DNA of 60,475 nt, taken from assembly GCA_007693945.1 (NCBI GenBank), contig RECP01000094.1, forward strand, positions 1 to 60,475. The letters are read 5' to 3'. Under the pieces are notes generated by a model. The model saw only the letters and a program-made list of their open reading frames with translations, was not told the DNA's origin and searched no databases. Both the position numbers and the translations under genes were made by a program. Of the stretch, positions 8,355-16,225 are shown piece by piece; position 1 is the stretch's first letter; each line of letters starts with the position of its first letter. This stretch comes from Spirochaetaceae bacterium. GTDB lineage: Bacteria > Spirochaetota > Spirochaetia > DSM-27196 > PWMO01.

Positions 8355-11300
8355 TCACGCCACCGGCGATTCGTACGACCGGTTGCCAGCCGCGCCCCGC
8401 GGACTGCGGCCGACACGGCCGGGCGTAGCAGGATAGGTGAGATACGGCAAAATTGCGTCGTTCTTGAATCCGCCGGTTCCGTCGTAGGTCACGGTAAGCA
8501 CCGGTACGCCGGTTACCTGCTGTATGCGCGCGCTCATGGCCTCGGTGACCAACCCGGCACAGCAGAACGCGGGGTTGAGCTGTATGAACAGCGCCAGGTC
8601 GGGATGTTGTTGCTTGATATACCACGTCTTGAGCAAGTTGTCCTGTGATTCGCCCTCGTGCTCGAGACGAACGCCGTAGGACGCCAGGATCCCGGCCGGA
8701 TCACGGTTGTAACGCCATAACGGTGCGCCGACGACCCGTTCAAAGCGGCGGTAATACCAGCGCTCCATGGTCGTCAATGCAGCCATCATCGGTTTCAGCG
8801 TCAGCAGACGACCCAGTTTACCCTCGCGACCCCAGCGACGGAAATAGACGTCGCAGGTCATACGCGTGAACTCGTGGAACGGCATCGTCACAACCTCGCC
8901 TCCGTTGCGCTCGATGTAGCCGATTACGTCCTGGTTCATGACGTCGTTGTCACGCACGTAGACGTCGCCGAACAGTGCAACCTTGGGCCGCCGCTGCCGC
9001 TCATCGTACGAGATGGTCTCGAACAGATCGATAATCTCTGCAACGGCGTGTGACTTGCTGTTACTCGAGTCACTGAAAGCATGCTGCAGGATCGCCAGTG
9101 CACGGGTTACCGCCCGATCCGTCTGGCCGGCGTGGTGCTCGTAGGGACGAATACGGCACGCAATACGCCTGAGCAGACCGGAAAACATGTACGCCAGGTA
9201 GGCGTTGGCCGTGACCAGCGGCGACAGCTCGATAAAGGTCATGTTGCCCAGGTAGACCACCGCCTGCTGCATATGCTGATACTGTGACAGGATTTCCTGG
9301 ATATGGTGCGGAAACAGCCTGATATTGCACGAAAACTCGGCCGTCGGCACCCACAGTGCGCTGCGCTCCGGCTGCAACTGTAACCGCTCCACGGTGCGCA
9401 CAAAACCCTCGACCAGAGCATTCATCGGAATACACTGACCGCTGTTCCAGCGCAGGCTGCGGCGTATGGTTTCGTCGGTCTCCTGCATGACGGCGGCCGG
9501 GTAGCCGTGGCTGTTGAGAATCGCCGCGATCAGCGGAATTGCCAGGCCGTCCCAGTTGGGCAGCACAAGAGTACGATCACGCGGCAGCTGCCGGTGGTAG
9601 CGCGGATTGACTCCGCGGTAGCCGTCGCCGCCCCGCTCGGCCGCGGGGCGGCCCGATTGGCCGCCGCACAATGCGAGGTGGTTACGGAACGAGCGCAGCG
9701 CCGCTTCGATACGGGTCTCGTAGCCGACGCGCGAGTCATGATCGTCAAGCTCGAGGATCAGATACGGCTTGTCGTGGGCGTCCATGATGCGCTTGAGGTA
9801 CTCGCTGATGAAGGAATCCGGCCCGCATTTGAACGAGGTCAGCATGACCGGGTAGAGCCCGGGGGTGCGCGCGGCCACTTCAGCAGCTTTCAGAATTGTG
9901 GCGGCAAAGAACCAGTTAACCTCGCGCAACAGGGGCTGGATGGCTTCCAGCTGCTGTTCGTCATAGTGCAGCATGTCCTGGTAGAACACGCGAATTCCCA
10001 TAGCCGCCAGGGTATCGGGGATACCCTTGTTCATGGCGGGCTGCAGCACCGTATAGGGCCGGCCGAGCAGCACGACGTCGACGGTTCCGCGGTCGGAGCG
10101 GTGGTCGCGGTACAGCCGACACAACCCGGCTTCACGCCGGCGACGAAACTCGTTGGCACACTCGAGCGCCGCCGCGATGCGCCGGACGCCGGGCCTCGGC
10201 GCCGGCAGAACCGCCAATGCACGCAGCAGCTCGCCGATCAGATGGAAACCGGAGTAGCGCGATGCTACCAGCGGTGACAATACCCGCCGCTGATCGACAC
10301 CCTGAGCTACCAGCGCCGACACGTACTGAGAGTAGTAGCAGTACTTGCGCAGCTCGCCCTGGGAACCCGGCTTCTCTTCCAGGTACACCGGAAGAAACAG
10401 GTAGTCGACGTTCTCCAGCAGTGCCGCCGCGTGACCGTAAAGTGCGCTCACCGGGGCGCAGAACTCGGCGCCCGCCAGCGGCTTGCCTCGCTGCGTTGCA
10501 TCGCGCATCCCGCCGCTGGTGCGCGTCGGAAGCCCCAGCTGCTCAAAGAACAGTTGCCAGTACTCCAGATCAGCGCTCATGAACAGCGCATCGGGCAGAC
10601 CGATAAGCGGCCTCCCGGCAGCCGCCGCGTCAAAGCGCGTCCCCCTGGCCGTCTCCGCGGCTCGCAGCCTCCTGTCCAGCGCGCGGCGCTGGTGCAGCAG
10701 GTCGAAACCACTGCGGTTGCAGTTCACGTAGCGGTCGCTCTGGTAGTCACGGCCGCAGAGAAAACCGAACGCCACGCTGCGCTCTTCAAGATCAGCTACG
10801 GTCAGTTTGCAGTGATTGGTGCATAGCGTGCAAACCTCGCGCCGCAGCGGTATCGAACGCCGGTAGAGCTCAAGACCGACAAAGCCGTCGGAGAGCACAT
10901 GTGCGTCCGCCAGCGTAAGCGCAGCCCCCAGAGCACCGGTGAGGTGACACCACGGCGAGACCAGGATCGGCCGGTTCAGCCGCTGCTCGAAAGCCGCCAC
11001 CAGCGCACGGTTTCTGGCGGTAGCTCCCTGGAAGAAGACCACGTCACCGATGCTTCGCTCCACCGCGACCTTGTGCAGGTAGTTTTCACGCACGGCGTGC
11101 ACCGCGGCGGCCAGGACTTCATCGACGCTGTGACCGGTTGCCAGCAGGTGGTTGATATCGCGCTCCATGAAGACCGTGCAGCGGTTGCTCACCAAGGGAG
11201 CGCGAACGCCCTCGGTGCGGCGCTGGTAATCGCGCACCGCAACCCCCAATCGCCGGGCCTGTTCCTCGAGGAAACTGCCGGTCCCGGCGGCGCAGACGTT

Positions 11301-12671
11301 GTTCATCACCGAGAAGGTGACTCGTCCGTCGCGCAGCGTGGTGAACTTGGCGTCCTGTCCGCCGATCTCGATTATGGTGTCAACGTCCGGGTTGAGCTCA
11401 CACGCCGCGCGCGCGTGCGCGCTGATCTCGTCCATCACCTCATCGGCGTTGATCAGCTTGCCGATGAACTTGCGCCCCGAACCGGTGGTGGCGCTGCCGT
11501 GGATTGCCAGGCTGCACCGTTGACTGCCGGCAGCGTTATCGATTGCCTCGAATAACCCCTGAACCGCACGCAACGGCCGTCCGGCGGTGCGCGTGTAGAA
11601 GCCTCCCTGCACCTGGCCGTCCAGCGCGGTGATCACCGCCTTGGTGCTGGTTGACCCGATGTCGATTCCGAGGTAGGCATCCTGAACCGAGGGCCAGGCG
11701 CGGTAGAGGTCAACTTCCACCACCTGCCCGTGGACGTCGTTGTGCCCGGTCTCCGTAGCGTATTCGTAGCTGCGGTAACTTACGAAGTCCGGGTAGTCGG
11801 AGTGCCGCAGCAGAAGGGGTGCCGAGAAAGTCGAGCGGTCAGGCGTGCTGCCGGCGTAGAGCTCCGCGGGCCGTGTCACAACCGTACGCAGCCGTACTCC
11901 GTCGAACAGTGACAGCGCCGCTCCAATGGCTCCCTGATACTGTCCAAGACCATCGACAATGATCTCCAGCGGAACTACCGACCGTATTGCGCGGCAGACG
12001 GCCTGATTGCACGAGACGCCGCCGGTGAACAGTACGGGTCCCTCGAGATCTGCGTCCTTGAACAGAGTGTCGGCGATATTGCGGGCCAGACCGCGGCACA
12101 GTCCCTCACCGATGGCCGAAACCGAATACCCCTCCTGCTGGGCGTGGATCAGGTCCGTCTTGGCGAACACCGCGCAGCGCGTGGCAACCAGCGGTACCGG
12201 ATCGCGGTTGGACACCGCCAACCGGCTGAGTTCGGCGCTGTCCGCAAGGCAAAGCCGATCGGCCTGCTGATCAAGAAAGCCGCCGGTACCGGCCGCGCAG
12301 GAGGTATTGGTTCGCACACTGTGGTAGCCTCCCTCGCTGTCGAAGCGTATGAGGCAGAACTGCTCTCCACCAACCAGCAGTATGGCGCGAGCTTCAGGGT
12401 AACGCCGGCGGGCAGAGCGGATGGTTGCCAGGCGCGAATCTACGTACAGATCGTGACGAATCGCTTCCCCGAGGCGCCCGGTGGCCGCGCAGCCGAACAC
12501 CTCTACCGCGATCTCCCGCTGCAGTAGGGCGTCGAGTCTGTTTAGCGCGGCGGGGATATCACCCTCGTGCGCGGTTGAGAAGCGGGCATGCACCTCACCA
12601 CCACGGCCGAGTACAACCGCCGATAACGAAGTGGAGCCGACATCAATACCGAGAGTGAGCAGATCGTGCAT
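8355..12671 (-). CDS. Giant acyl-CoA dehydratase activase-related protein (two ASKHA domains, DUF2229, HgdB-like)
   Basis: A 1438-residue fusion. Residues about 5-260 are an ASKHA ATPase of the BadF/HgdC type (LGIDVGSTSLSAVV; Cys125 in TNTSCAAGTGG). A second ASKHA domain follows at about 335-590 (LGIDIGSTSTKAVI, IEIGGQDAKFT, cluster Cys in NNVCAAGTGS). Next comes a Cys-rich DUF2229 start (CTLCTNHC) and a long C-terminal 2-hydroxyacyl-CoA dehydratase-like region. HgdC uses ATP and a [4Fe-4S] cluster to inject an electron into 2-hydroxyglutaryl-CoA dehydratase. The fused full-length proteins occur in anaerobes and their substrate is unknown. The first ASKHA copy has GGEQFC where the second has GGQDAK, so the copies have diverged. 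ATG 12671 is chosen over an in-frame GTG at 12683. No partner dehydratase gene is adjacent. Confidence 0.85.
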   Translation of the reverse strand: MHDLLTLGIDVGSTSLSAVVLGRGGEVHARFSTAHEGDIPAALNRLDALLQREIAVEVFGCAATGRLGEAIRHDLYVDSRLATIRSARRRYPEARAILLVGGEQFCLIRFDSEGGYHSVRTNTSCAAGTGGFLDQQADRLCLADSAELSRLAVSNRDPVPLVATRCAVFAKTDLIHAQQEGYSVSAIGEGLCRGLARNIADTLFKDADLEGPVLFTGGVSCNQAVCRAIRSVVPLEIIVDGLGQYQGAIGAALSLFDGVRLRTVVTRPAELYAGSTPDRSTFSAPLLLRHSDYPDFVSYRSYEYATETGHNDVHGQVVEVDLYRAWPSVQDAYLGIDIGSTSTKAVITALDGQVQGGFYTRTAGRPLRAVQGLFEAIDNAAGSQRCSLAIHGSATTGSGRKFIGKLINADEVMDEISAHARAACELNPDVDTIIEIGGQDAKFTTLRDGRVTFSVMNNVCAAGTGSFLEEQARRLGVAVRDYQRRTEGVRAPLVSNRCTVFMERDINHLLATGHSVDEVLAAAVHAVRENYLHKVAVERSIGDVVFFQGATARNRALVAAFEQRLNRPILVSPWCHLTGALGAALTLADAHVLSDGFVGLELYRRSIPLRREVCTLCTNHCKLTVADLEERSVAFGFLCGRDYQSDRYVNCNRSGFDLLHQRRALDRRLRAAETARGTRFDAAAAGRPLIGLPDALFMSADLEYWQLFFEQLGLPTRTSGGMRDATQRGKPLAGAEFCAPVSALYGHAAALLENVDYLFLPVYLEEKPGSQGELRKYCYYSQYVSALVAQGVDQRRVLSPLVASRYSGFHLIGELLRALAVLPAPRPGVRRIAAALECANEFRRRREAGLCRLYRDHRSDRGTVDVVLLGRPYTVLQPAMNKGIPDTLAAMGIRVFYQDMLHYDEQQLEAIQPLLREVNWFFAATILKAAEVAARTPGLYPVMLTSFKCGPDSFISEYLKRIMDAHDKPYLILELDDHDSRVGYETRIEAALRSFRNHLALCGGQSGRPAAERGGDGYRGVNPRYHRQLPRDRTLVLPNWDGLAIPLIAAILNSHGYPAAVMQETDETIRRSLRWNSGQCIPMNALVEGFVRTVERLQLQPERSALWVPTAEFSCNIRLFPHHIQEILSQYQHMQQAVVYLGNMTFIELSPLVTANAYLAYMFSGLLRRIACRIRPYEHHAGQTDRAVTRALAILQHAFSDSSNSKSHAVAEIIDLFETISYDERQRRPKVALFGDVYVRDNDVMNQDVIGYIERNGGEVVTMPFHEFTRMTCDVYFRRWGREGKLGRLLTLKPMMAALTTMERWYYRRFERVVGAPLWRYNRDPAGILASYGVRLEHEGESQDNLLKTWYIKQQHPDLALFIQLNPAFCCAGLVTEAMSARIQQVTGVPVLTVTYDGTGGFKNDAILPYLTYPATPGRVGRSPRGAAGNRSYESPVA

Positions 12672-12703
12672 GGGCTTTTCCACGCCGCCAACGCGTTGCC
12701 CCT

Positions 12704-12732
12704 ATTCTATCAGCGCCCGCATCAGACGACAA
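12704..12732 (-). promoter_or_regulatory. Promoter of the activase-like gene
   Basis: Minus-strand TTGTCG (12732-12727), 17 bp, TAGAAT (12709-12704, 5 of 6 to consensus), about 32 nt before the ATG. The rest of the 150-bp gap to the ArsR stop shows no gene. Confidence 0.5.
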
Positions 12733-12822
12733 GCAAAGAAGTCTCCGCACAGGGATTCGCAGCGTTCCTGGCTGCAGCCGTCTGCCGGCGGTCGGCACGC
12801 TGTGCCTGCGCGCCTGACGCAA

Positions 12823-13164
12823 CTACCCGGTGACCGCCGCCTGGTAGCGGCGCAGTTCACGCTGATGCAGCGCCGAAAGCACCTTCTCGAGCTCGCCGAG
12901 GAAATCGGCCACGCAGCCGCACGCCAGCGAGTAGTACACGGTAGTGCCCTGTTTGCTGTCCTGCAGGATGCCTATGCCCTTGAGGATCGCCAGATGCCTC
13001 GATACGGTGGAAGTGTCGGCCCCTATTCTGCGCGTCAGCTCACAGACGCACAATGGTCCTTCACGCTCGATCACGTCCACGATGTAGATCCGGGTAGCGT
13101 GCGCGAGCGCCTTGAGGACCGCGGCGCGCGCTTCGGCTCGCAATCGGTCGGTTTCGTCGATCAT
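12823..13164 (-). CDS. ArsR/SmtB-family transcriptional repressor with two CxC pairs
   Basis: A 113-residue winged-helix repressor. The helix-turn-helix is ELTRRIGADTSTVSRHLAIL. A CxC motif (Cys39-Val-Cys41, in PLCVCELT) sits before the recognition helix as in ArsR-type As(III)/Sb(III) sensors. A second pair, Cys82-Gly-Cys84, follows the wing (YYSLACGCVADF). Known family behaviour: thiol binding of metalloid or metal, or thiol oxidation, releases the operator. It is divergent from a CPNC thioredoxin-like gene. Both promoters are covered by matching operator-like repeats, so autorepression and control of the thiol protein are likely. The ATG at 13164 has no ribosome binding site. The inducer (arsenite, another soft metal, or redox stress) is not determinable. 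Confidence 0.85.
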   Translation of the reverse strand: MIDETDRLRAEARAAVLKALAHATRIYIVDVIEREGPLCVCELTRRIGADTSTVSRHLAILKGIGILQDSKQGTTVYYSLACGCVADFLGELEKVLSALHQRELRRYQAAVTG

Positions 13165-13169
13165 ACTGT

Positions 13170-13249
13170 TTGGCTATATTGACAAATTTGCACACACCTG
13201 TCAAGCCGCATGCTTGACAGGCGCACAAATGTTGGTTATGTTGCCAAAT
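13170..13249. promoter_or_regulatory. Divergent ArsR-controlled promoter/operator region
   Basis: Two 18-bp direct repeats match at 15 of 18: TTGGCTATATTGACAAAT (13170-13187) and TTGGTTATGTTGCCAAAT (13232-13249). Each is itself palindromic (TTGG...CCAA-like). Between them, a perfect inverted repeat CCTGTCAAGC/GCTTGACAGG (13197-13206, 13212-13221) supplies one -35 box per strand. Rightward: TTGACA (13214-13219), 17 bp, TATGTT (13237-13242), inside repeat 2. Leftward: TTGACA (13204-13199), 18 bp, AATATA (13180-13175), inside repeat 1. A repressor bound to both repeats would cover both -10 boxes. Confidence 0.65.
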
Positions 13250-13273
13250 AAACACTGATCAGGAGGTTCCCGC

Positions 13274-13516
13274 ATGACAATTCAGATTCTCGGTCCCGGC
13301 TGCCCAAATTGCCGTAACCTGGAGAAGAACGCGCGCGAGGCGGCACAGCAGCTTGGAATCGAAGCCAGCTTTGAAAAGATAACCGATACGGACCGCATTG
13401 TCGAAATGGGCGCGTTGCGCACCCCCGGTCTGGCAATTGACGGCACGGTGCAGAAGTTCGGCAAAGTCCTCACGGCACAGGAAATCACCGAAGTGCTCAA
13501 AACCTACCAGGCCTAG
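13274..13516 (+). CDS. Small thioredoxin-like redox protein (CPNC)
   Basis: An 80-residue thioredoxin-fold protein of the 'redox-active disulfide protein 2' type. The active site is Cys10-Pro-Asn-Cys13 (GPGCPNCRNL), followed by the cis-Pro region (RTPGLAIDG) and a C-terminal helix. This family is often encoded beside ArsR regulators and permeases in metalloid or thiol stress loci, but no permease is present here. The ATG at 13274 has a strong AGGAGG site. It is transcribed from the operator region shared with the ArsR gene. Its partner reductase is unknown, and a role as a small dithiol reductase or metal-handling thiol is inferred. Confidence 0.85.
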   Translation: MTIQILGPGCPNCRNLEKNAREAAQQLGIEASFEKITDTDRIVEMGALRTPGLAIDGTVQKFGKVLTAQEITEVLKTYQA

Positions 13517-13636
13517 CCGGCCCGCTGGTTCGGCCTACCGCTACAGCGCACCCGGTTCGAGCCGGGTCCGTCCGCGGTGACGCGGTTCCCACCGGCGCTC
13601 CAATCTGGTAGTCTTTGCTCTGAAGGGAGTCACATC

Positions 13637-14029
13637 ATGAGCAGTCATACCGCAGTCATAGATCGCACCCAGGTCAAGAACGCCGCGCGACGCTTTGCCG
13701 AGGCCATAGCCGGTACGCCGGCGATCGGCGAATACGGTGCGGCTGTGGACGCGGTGCGCGCCGACGAGGCGGCGCTGCACCTTCTTCAGCAACTGCAGGA
13801 TGCGCGCCGTGCGCTGCAGATGAGCGCGGACTGGAATAACGACGCCTCCACCGAGCGGCAGCGGCTCCAGCAGCTTGAAGCCGAGGTGGAGCAGAATGCG
13901 GCCCTGCAGCGCTTGTTTGCGTCGCAGAAGGCCATGATCGACCAGCTGCAGATCATCAATGCTCAACTGCGCGAGCCACTGGGGTTTGATTTTGCCGCAC
14001 TGGCTCGTCCGGCGTGCAGCTGCGGTTGA
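13637..14029 (+). CDS. YlbF/YmcA-family protein with C-terminal CSC tail (copy 1)
   Basis: A 130-residue helical protein with the YlbF/YmcA (Com_YlbF) pattern: an N-terminal helix pair ending in VRADEAALHLLQQLQ, a coiled middle helix and QRLFASQKAMIDQLQIINAQL. It ends in LGFDFAALARPACSCG, placing Cys127 and Cys129 at the extreme C-terminus. In Bacillus subtilis the homologues RicA/YmcA and RicF/YlbF form a Fe-S-containing complex with RicT that affects mRNA maturation. No RicT homologue is in this window. A paralogue with the same LGFDF and CSC tail follows 49 bp downstream. The ATG at 13637 has a GAAGGGAG site. Metal or Fe-S binding by the tail is an inference. Confidence 0.75.
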   Translation: MSSHTAVIDRTQVKNAARRFAEAIAGTPAIGEYGAAVDAVRADEAALHLLQQLQDARRALQMSADWNNDASTERQRLQQLEAEVEQNAALQRLFASQKAMIDQLQIINAQLREPLGFDFAALARPACSCG

Positions 14030-14078
14030 CCGTGGTGCAACCTGAATGGATTCAACCGGGCGCAGAACAGGAGACGTC

Positions 14079-14501
14079 ATGAGCACGAACAACGGCGCGG
14101 CTTCATCCGCAGACGCAGCGGCAGCGGCTGCCACAGATAAGCTCAAACAGAGTATTACCGAGTTTACCGCCACACTGCGCGACGACCCGGCCGTAATTGA
14201 ATTCCGGGCCGCGGAAGCCACCCTGGAAAGTGATCCCGCTTTTGCGCGACTGAGTGAAGATTACAACGCCCGCGTCAGGGAGTTTCAGACGCGTCAAACT
14301 GAAGGCACGCTGACTCAGGACGACATCAACAGCCTGCGTGAACTGCAGGCGCGCGTCAACGAGCACCCCGCCGCGCAGCGCTTTATCGCGGCCCGCGAGG
14401 AAGTCTCCGCTCTGGTACACGACTGCAACCACGAAATATCTTCGCTGCTGGGATTTGATTTCGGCGCGGCAGCCGGACCGCGCGGCGGCTGTTCCTGTTG
14501 A
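14079..14501 (+). CDS. YlbF/YmcA-family protein with C-terminal CSC tail (copy 2)
   Basis: A 140-residue paralogue of the preceding protein, in tandem. The N-terminus is Ala/Ser-rich and low complexity (SSADAAAAAATD), then the YlbF core (FTATLRDDPAVIEFRAAEAT, LESDPAFARLSEDYNAR, RVNEHPAAQRFIAAREEV). The tail LGFDFGAAAGPRGGCSC places Cys138 and Cys140 as the last residues, like copy 1. The two probably arose by duplication and may form a heteromer, as RicA-RicF does. The ATG at 14079 has AGGAGAC upstream. The gene converges with csoR, leaving only 7 bp between the stop codons, so it lies within a thiol/copper gene group. Confidence 0.75.
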   Translation: MSTNNGAASSADAAAAAATDKLKQSITEFTATLRDDPAVIEFRAAEATLESDPAFARLSEDYNARVREFQTRQTEGTLTQDDINSLRELQARVNEHPAAQRFIAAREEVSALVHDCNHEISSLLGFDFGAAAGPRGGCSC

Positions 14502-14508
14502 GCAGCGG

Positions 14509-14793
14509 TTACCCGTGCTTGCGAAACTGCGCCAGCACGGTCATTACTTCGTCGATCTTCTCGCGCTGCTGCGCCGGGTCGTGGCTGCGAAAGGCGTCGG
14601 CGACGCAGGTATTCATGTGCGTTTCCATAACGACGTCCTCAGCCGCGCGCAGGGCCGCCACAACCGCGCGTGTCTGCGCTATAACGTCCATGCAGTAGCG
14701 GTCTTCCGCTACCATCTTCTGGATACCGCGCACCTGCCCCTCTATACGCTTCAGGCGCGCCAACGTCTGCTGTTTGCGCCGTTCATCCATCAT
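14509..14793 (-). CDS. csoR: CsoR-type copper-sensing transcriptional repressor
   Basis: A 94-residue all-helical DUF156 repressor. The Cu(I) ligand set of CsoR is visible: Cys34 (DRYCMDVIAQ), His59 and Cys63 (METHMNTCVAD). This C-H-C arrangement marks copper sensing rather than the formaldehyde sensing of FrmR. The LKRIEGQVRGIQKM segment is the family DNA-binding signature. It is the second gene of a copZ-csoR operon, 22 bp after copZ. Copper binding would release the promoter upstream of copZ, giving autoregulation. The start could be either of two adjacent ATGs (14793 or 14790). No copper-exporting CopA ATPase is in this window. Confidence 0.9.
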   Translation of the reverse strand: MMDERRKQQTLARLKRIEGQVRGIQKMVAEDRYCMDVIAQTRAVVAALRAAEDVVMETHMNTCVADAFRSHDPAQQREKIDEVMTVLAQFRKHG

Positions 14794-14815
14794 GGACGCA
14801 CACCCCGGAGATCGA

Positions 14816-15055
14816 TCACGCTTTCAGCTCGGCGGAATAGCCGGAGTCAGCCAGCGCAGCCGCAATCGCCTCGGCCGAGGGGCGCACATCGCCCTTGAGT
14901 GTCAACGTTGCGATCCTGGTCTTTGAATCGGCCCTGACCTCGCGCACCTCAGGCAGAGCGCCGAGCAGACTGGTAATCCTGGCTTCGCAGTGACCGCAGC
15001 TCATCTCCGGTACAGTCAGATCGATCTGATTCTTCTTGCTGCCAAACAGTGCCAT
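14816..15055 (-). CDS. copZ: CopZ-like heavy-metal-associated copper chaperone
   Basis: A 79-residue HMA-domain protein: short basic lead (MALFGSKKNQ), then beta-alpha-beta-beta-alpha-beta with the metal site MSCGHCEARI (GxxCxxC-type, here SCGHC). This family carries Cu(I) in the cytoplasm to a P-type ATPase or to CsoR. The ATG at 15055 follows AGGAGG with good spacing; a longer in-frame extension to 15115 would run into the promoter. It is the first gene of the copper operon. With only chaperone and sensor here, the exporter must be encoded elsewhere or copper is buffered. Confidence 0.88.
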   Translation of the reverse strand: MALFGSKKNQIDLTVPEMSCGHCEARITSLLGALPEVREVRADSKTRIATLTLKGDVRPSAEAIAAALADSGYSAELKA

Positions 15056-15099
15056 ACTATCGTCCTCCTGCTGGATCCTCTGATCCTTGTCAGCTACAG

Positions 15100-15145
15100 A
15101 TAGTAGTCTTTCCACGACGCCTCGTCAAGTACTATAGGGGGGTAT
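15100..15145 (-). promoter_or_regulatory. copZ-csoR promoter with CsoR-like operator
   Basis: Minus-strand TTGACG (15128-15123) and TACTAT (15105-15100) are exactly 17 bp apart, giving a 5' leader of about 40 nt with an AGGAGG site. Immediately upstream of the -35 box lies ATACCCCCCTATAGTAC (15145-15129). Its C-tract flanked by TA-rich ends resembles CsoR-family operators. Assignment as the CsoR site is inferred. Confidence 0.6.
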
Positions 15146-15187
15146 TGTATTGCGGCGGAAAGGCTTCCTGCCAAAGCGCAAAAGCGG

Positions 15188-15193
15188 TACAAT
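15188..15193 (+). promoter_or_regulatory. -10 box of dus, leaderless arrangement
   Basis: TACAAT (5 of 6 to consensus) ends 6 nt before the GTG at 15200. A matching -35 box is weak (TTCCTG at 15165-15170, spacing 17). Confidence 0.4.
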
Positions 15194-15199
15194 AGACCC

Positions 15200-16192
15200 G
15201 TGTCCGGATTCTGGCAGCAACTGTCCAGGCCAATAGTCGCCCTGGCGCCAATGGAAAACGTTACCGACACGGTCTTCCGCCGCATTGTGATCGAATGCGG
15301 TGCGCCGCACGTGTTCTTCACCGAGTTTACGCGGGTGGAGCAGGTTGCCGCCTATCCGCGCCGCGGTCTGCCGGGCCGTATGCGCGCTGCGCCGGGCGAA
15401 CGGCCACTGGTGGTGCAGATATGGGGCACCGACCCTGAGCTCTACGCTCGCGCCGCCACCATTGTCGCCGAACTCGGATACGATGGAATCGATATCAACA
15501 TGGGCTGTCCGGTGCGCAAGATTCGCAACAAGGGCAGCTGCTCCGGCTTGATCATTAACCCCACACTGGCCGCAGAGATCATTGCCGCGACACGCGAGGG
15601 TACGCGAACCTGCAGCGCAGCTGGCCTTCCGGTATCGGTCAAGACAAGGATCGGCTTCGATCGCCCGATCATCGACGAATGGATCGGTTTCCTGCTTCAG
15701 CAGGATATCGACCTGCTGACCGTACACGGACGAACTGCGTTCCAGGAGTCCGAGGGAGCCGTGGACTACGCCGCGATTGCGCGGGCGGTGACGCTGCGCG
15801 ATGCTCACGCACCGCGTACGCTGGTACTGGCCAATGGAGATATTGACGGCATCGCAGCGGCATACCGCGCACACCGCACGCTGGGCGTCGACGGCGTCAT
15901 GATCGGCCGCGCGATCTTCAATGATCCGTTCCTGTTTTCGCGCCTCAACGGCTATCCGCGCAGGTTCGCCGATCAGTCGCCGTTACAGAAGATCGAGCTT
16001 ATGAAGCGGCATATCAAGCTGCACCGCCGCACCTGGAACGGGTATCGCAATTACGAAGTACTCAAACGCTTCTACAAGATCTACCTGGTCGGGTTTGACG
16101 GCGCGCAGCAGTTGCGCGATCGGCTCAACCGAACCAGCGATTATGAAGGTGCGTTGCGAGAGATCGCAGACTTTACGCGTTGTGCGCGGTAG
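15200..16192 (+). CDS. dus: tRNA-dihydrouridine synthase
   Basis: A 330-residue FMN-dependent enzyme that reduces uridines in the tRNA D-loop to dihydrouridine. Family marks: PIVALAPMENVTDTVFRRI at the N-terminus, the DINMGCPVRKIRNKGSCSGL signature with the catalytic Cys in the following loop (KGSCSG), SVKTRIGF for phosphate/FMN contacts, LTVHGRTAFQ, and GVMIGRAIFNDPF. The short C-terminal helical domain is present. The GTG at 15200 is the only start that keeps the N-terminal strand. It lies just after a -10 box and lacks a ribosome binding site. Subtype (DusA/B/C) is not assigned. Confidence 0.92.
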   Translation: MSGFWQQLSRPIVALAPMENVTDTVFRRIVIECGAPHVFFTEFTRVEQVAAYPRRGLPGRMRAAPGERPLVVQIWGTDPELYARAATIVAELGYDGIDINMGCPVRKIRNKGSCSGLIINPTLAAEIIAATREGTRTCSAAGLPVSVKTRIGFDRPIIDEWIGFLLQQDIDLLTVHGRTAFQESEGAVDYAAIARAVTLRDAHAPRTLVLANGDIDGIAAAYRAHRTLGVDGVMIGRAIFNDPFLFSRLNGYPRRFADQSPLQKIELMKRHIKLHRRTWNGYRNYEVLKRFYKIYLVGFDGAQQLRDRLNRTSDYEGALREIADFTRCAR

Positions 16193-16225
16193 TATTGGCA
16201 TAGGCCGCAGGGGGAGAAGAGAACC

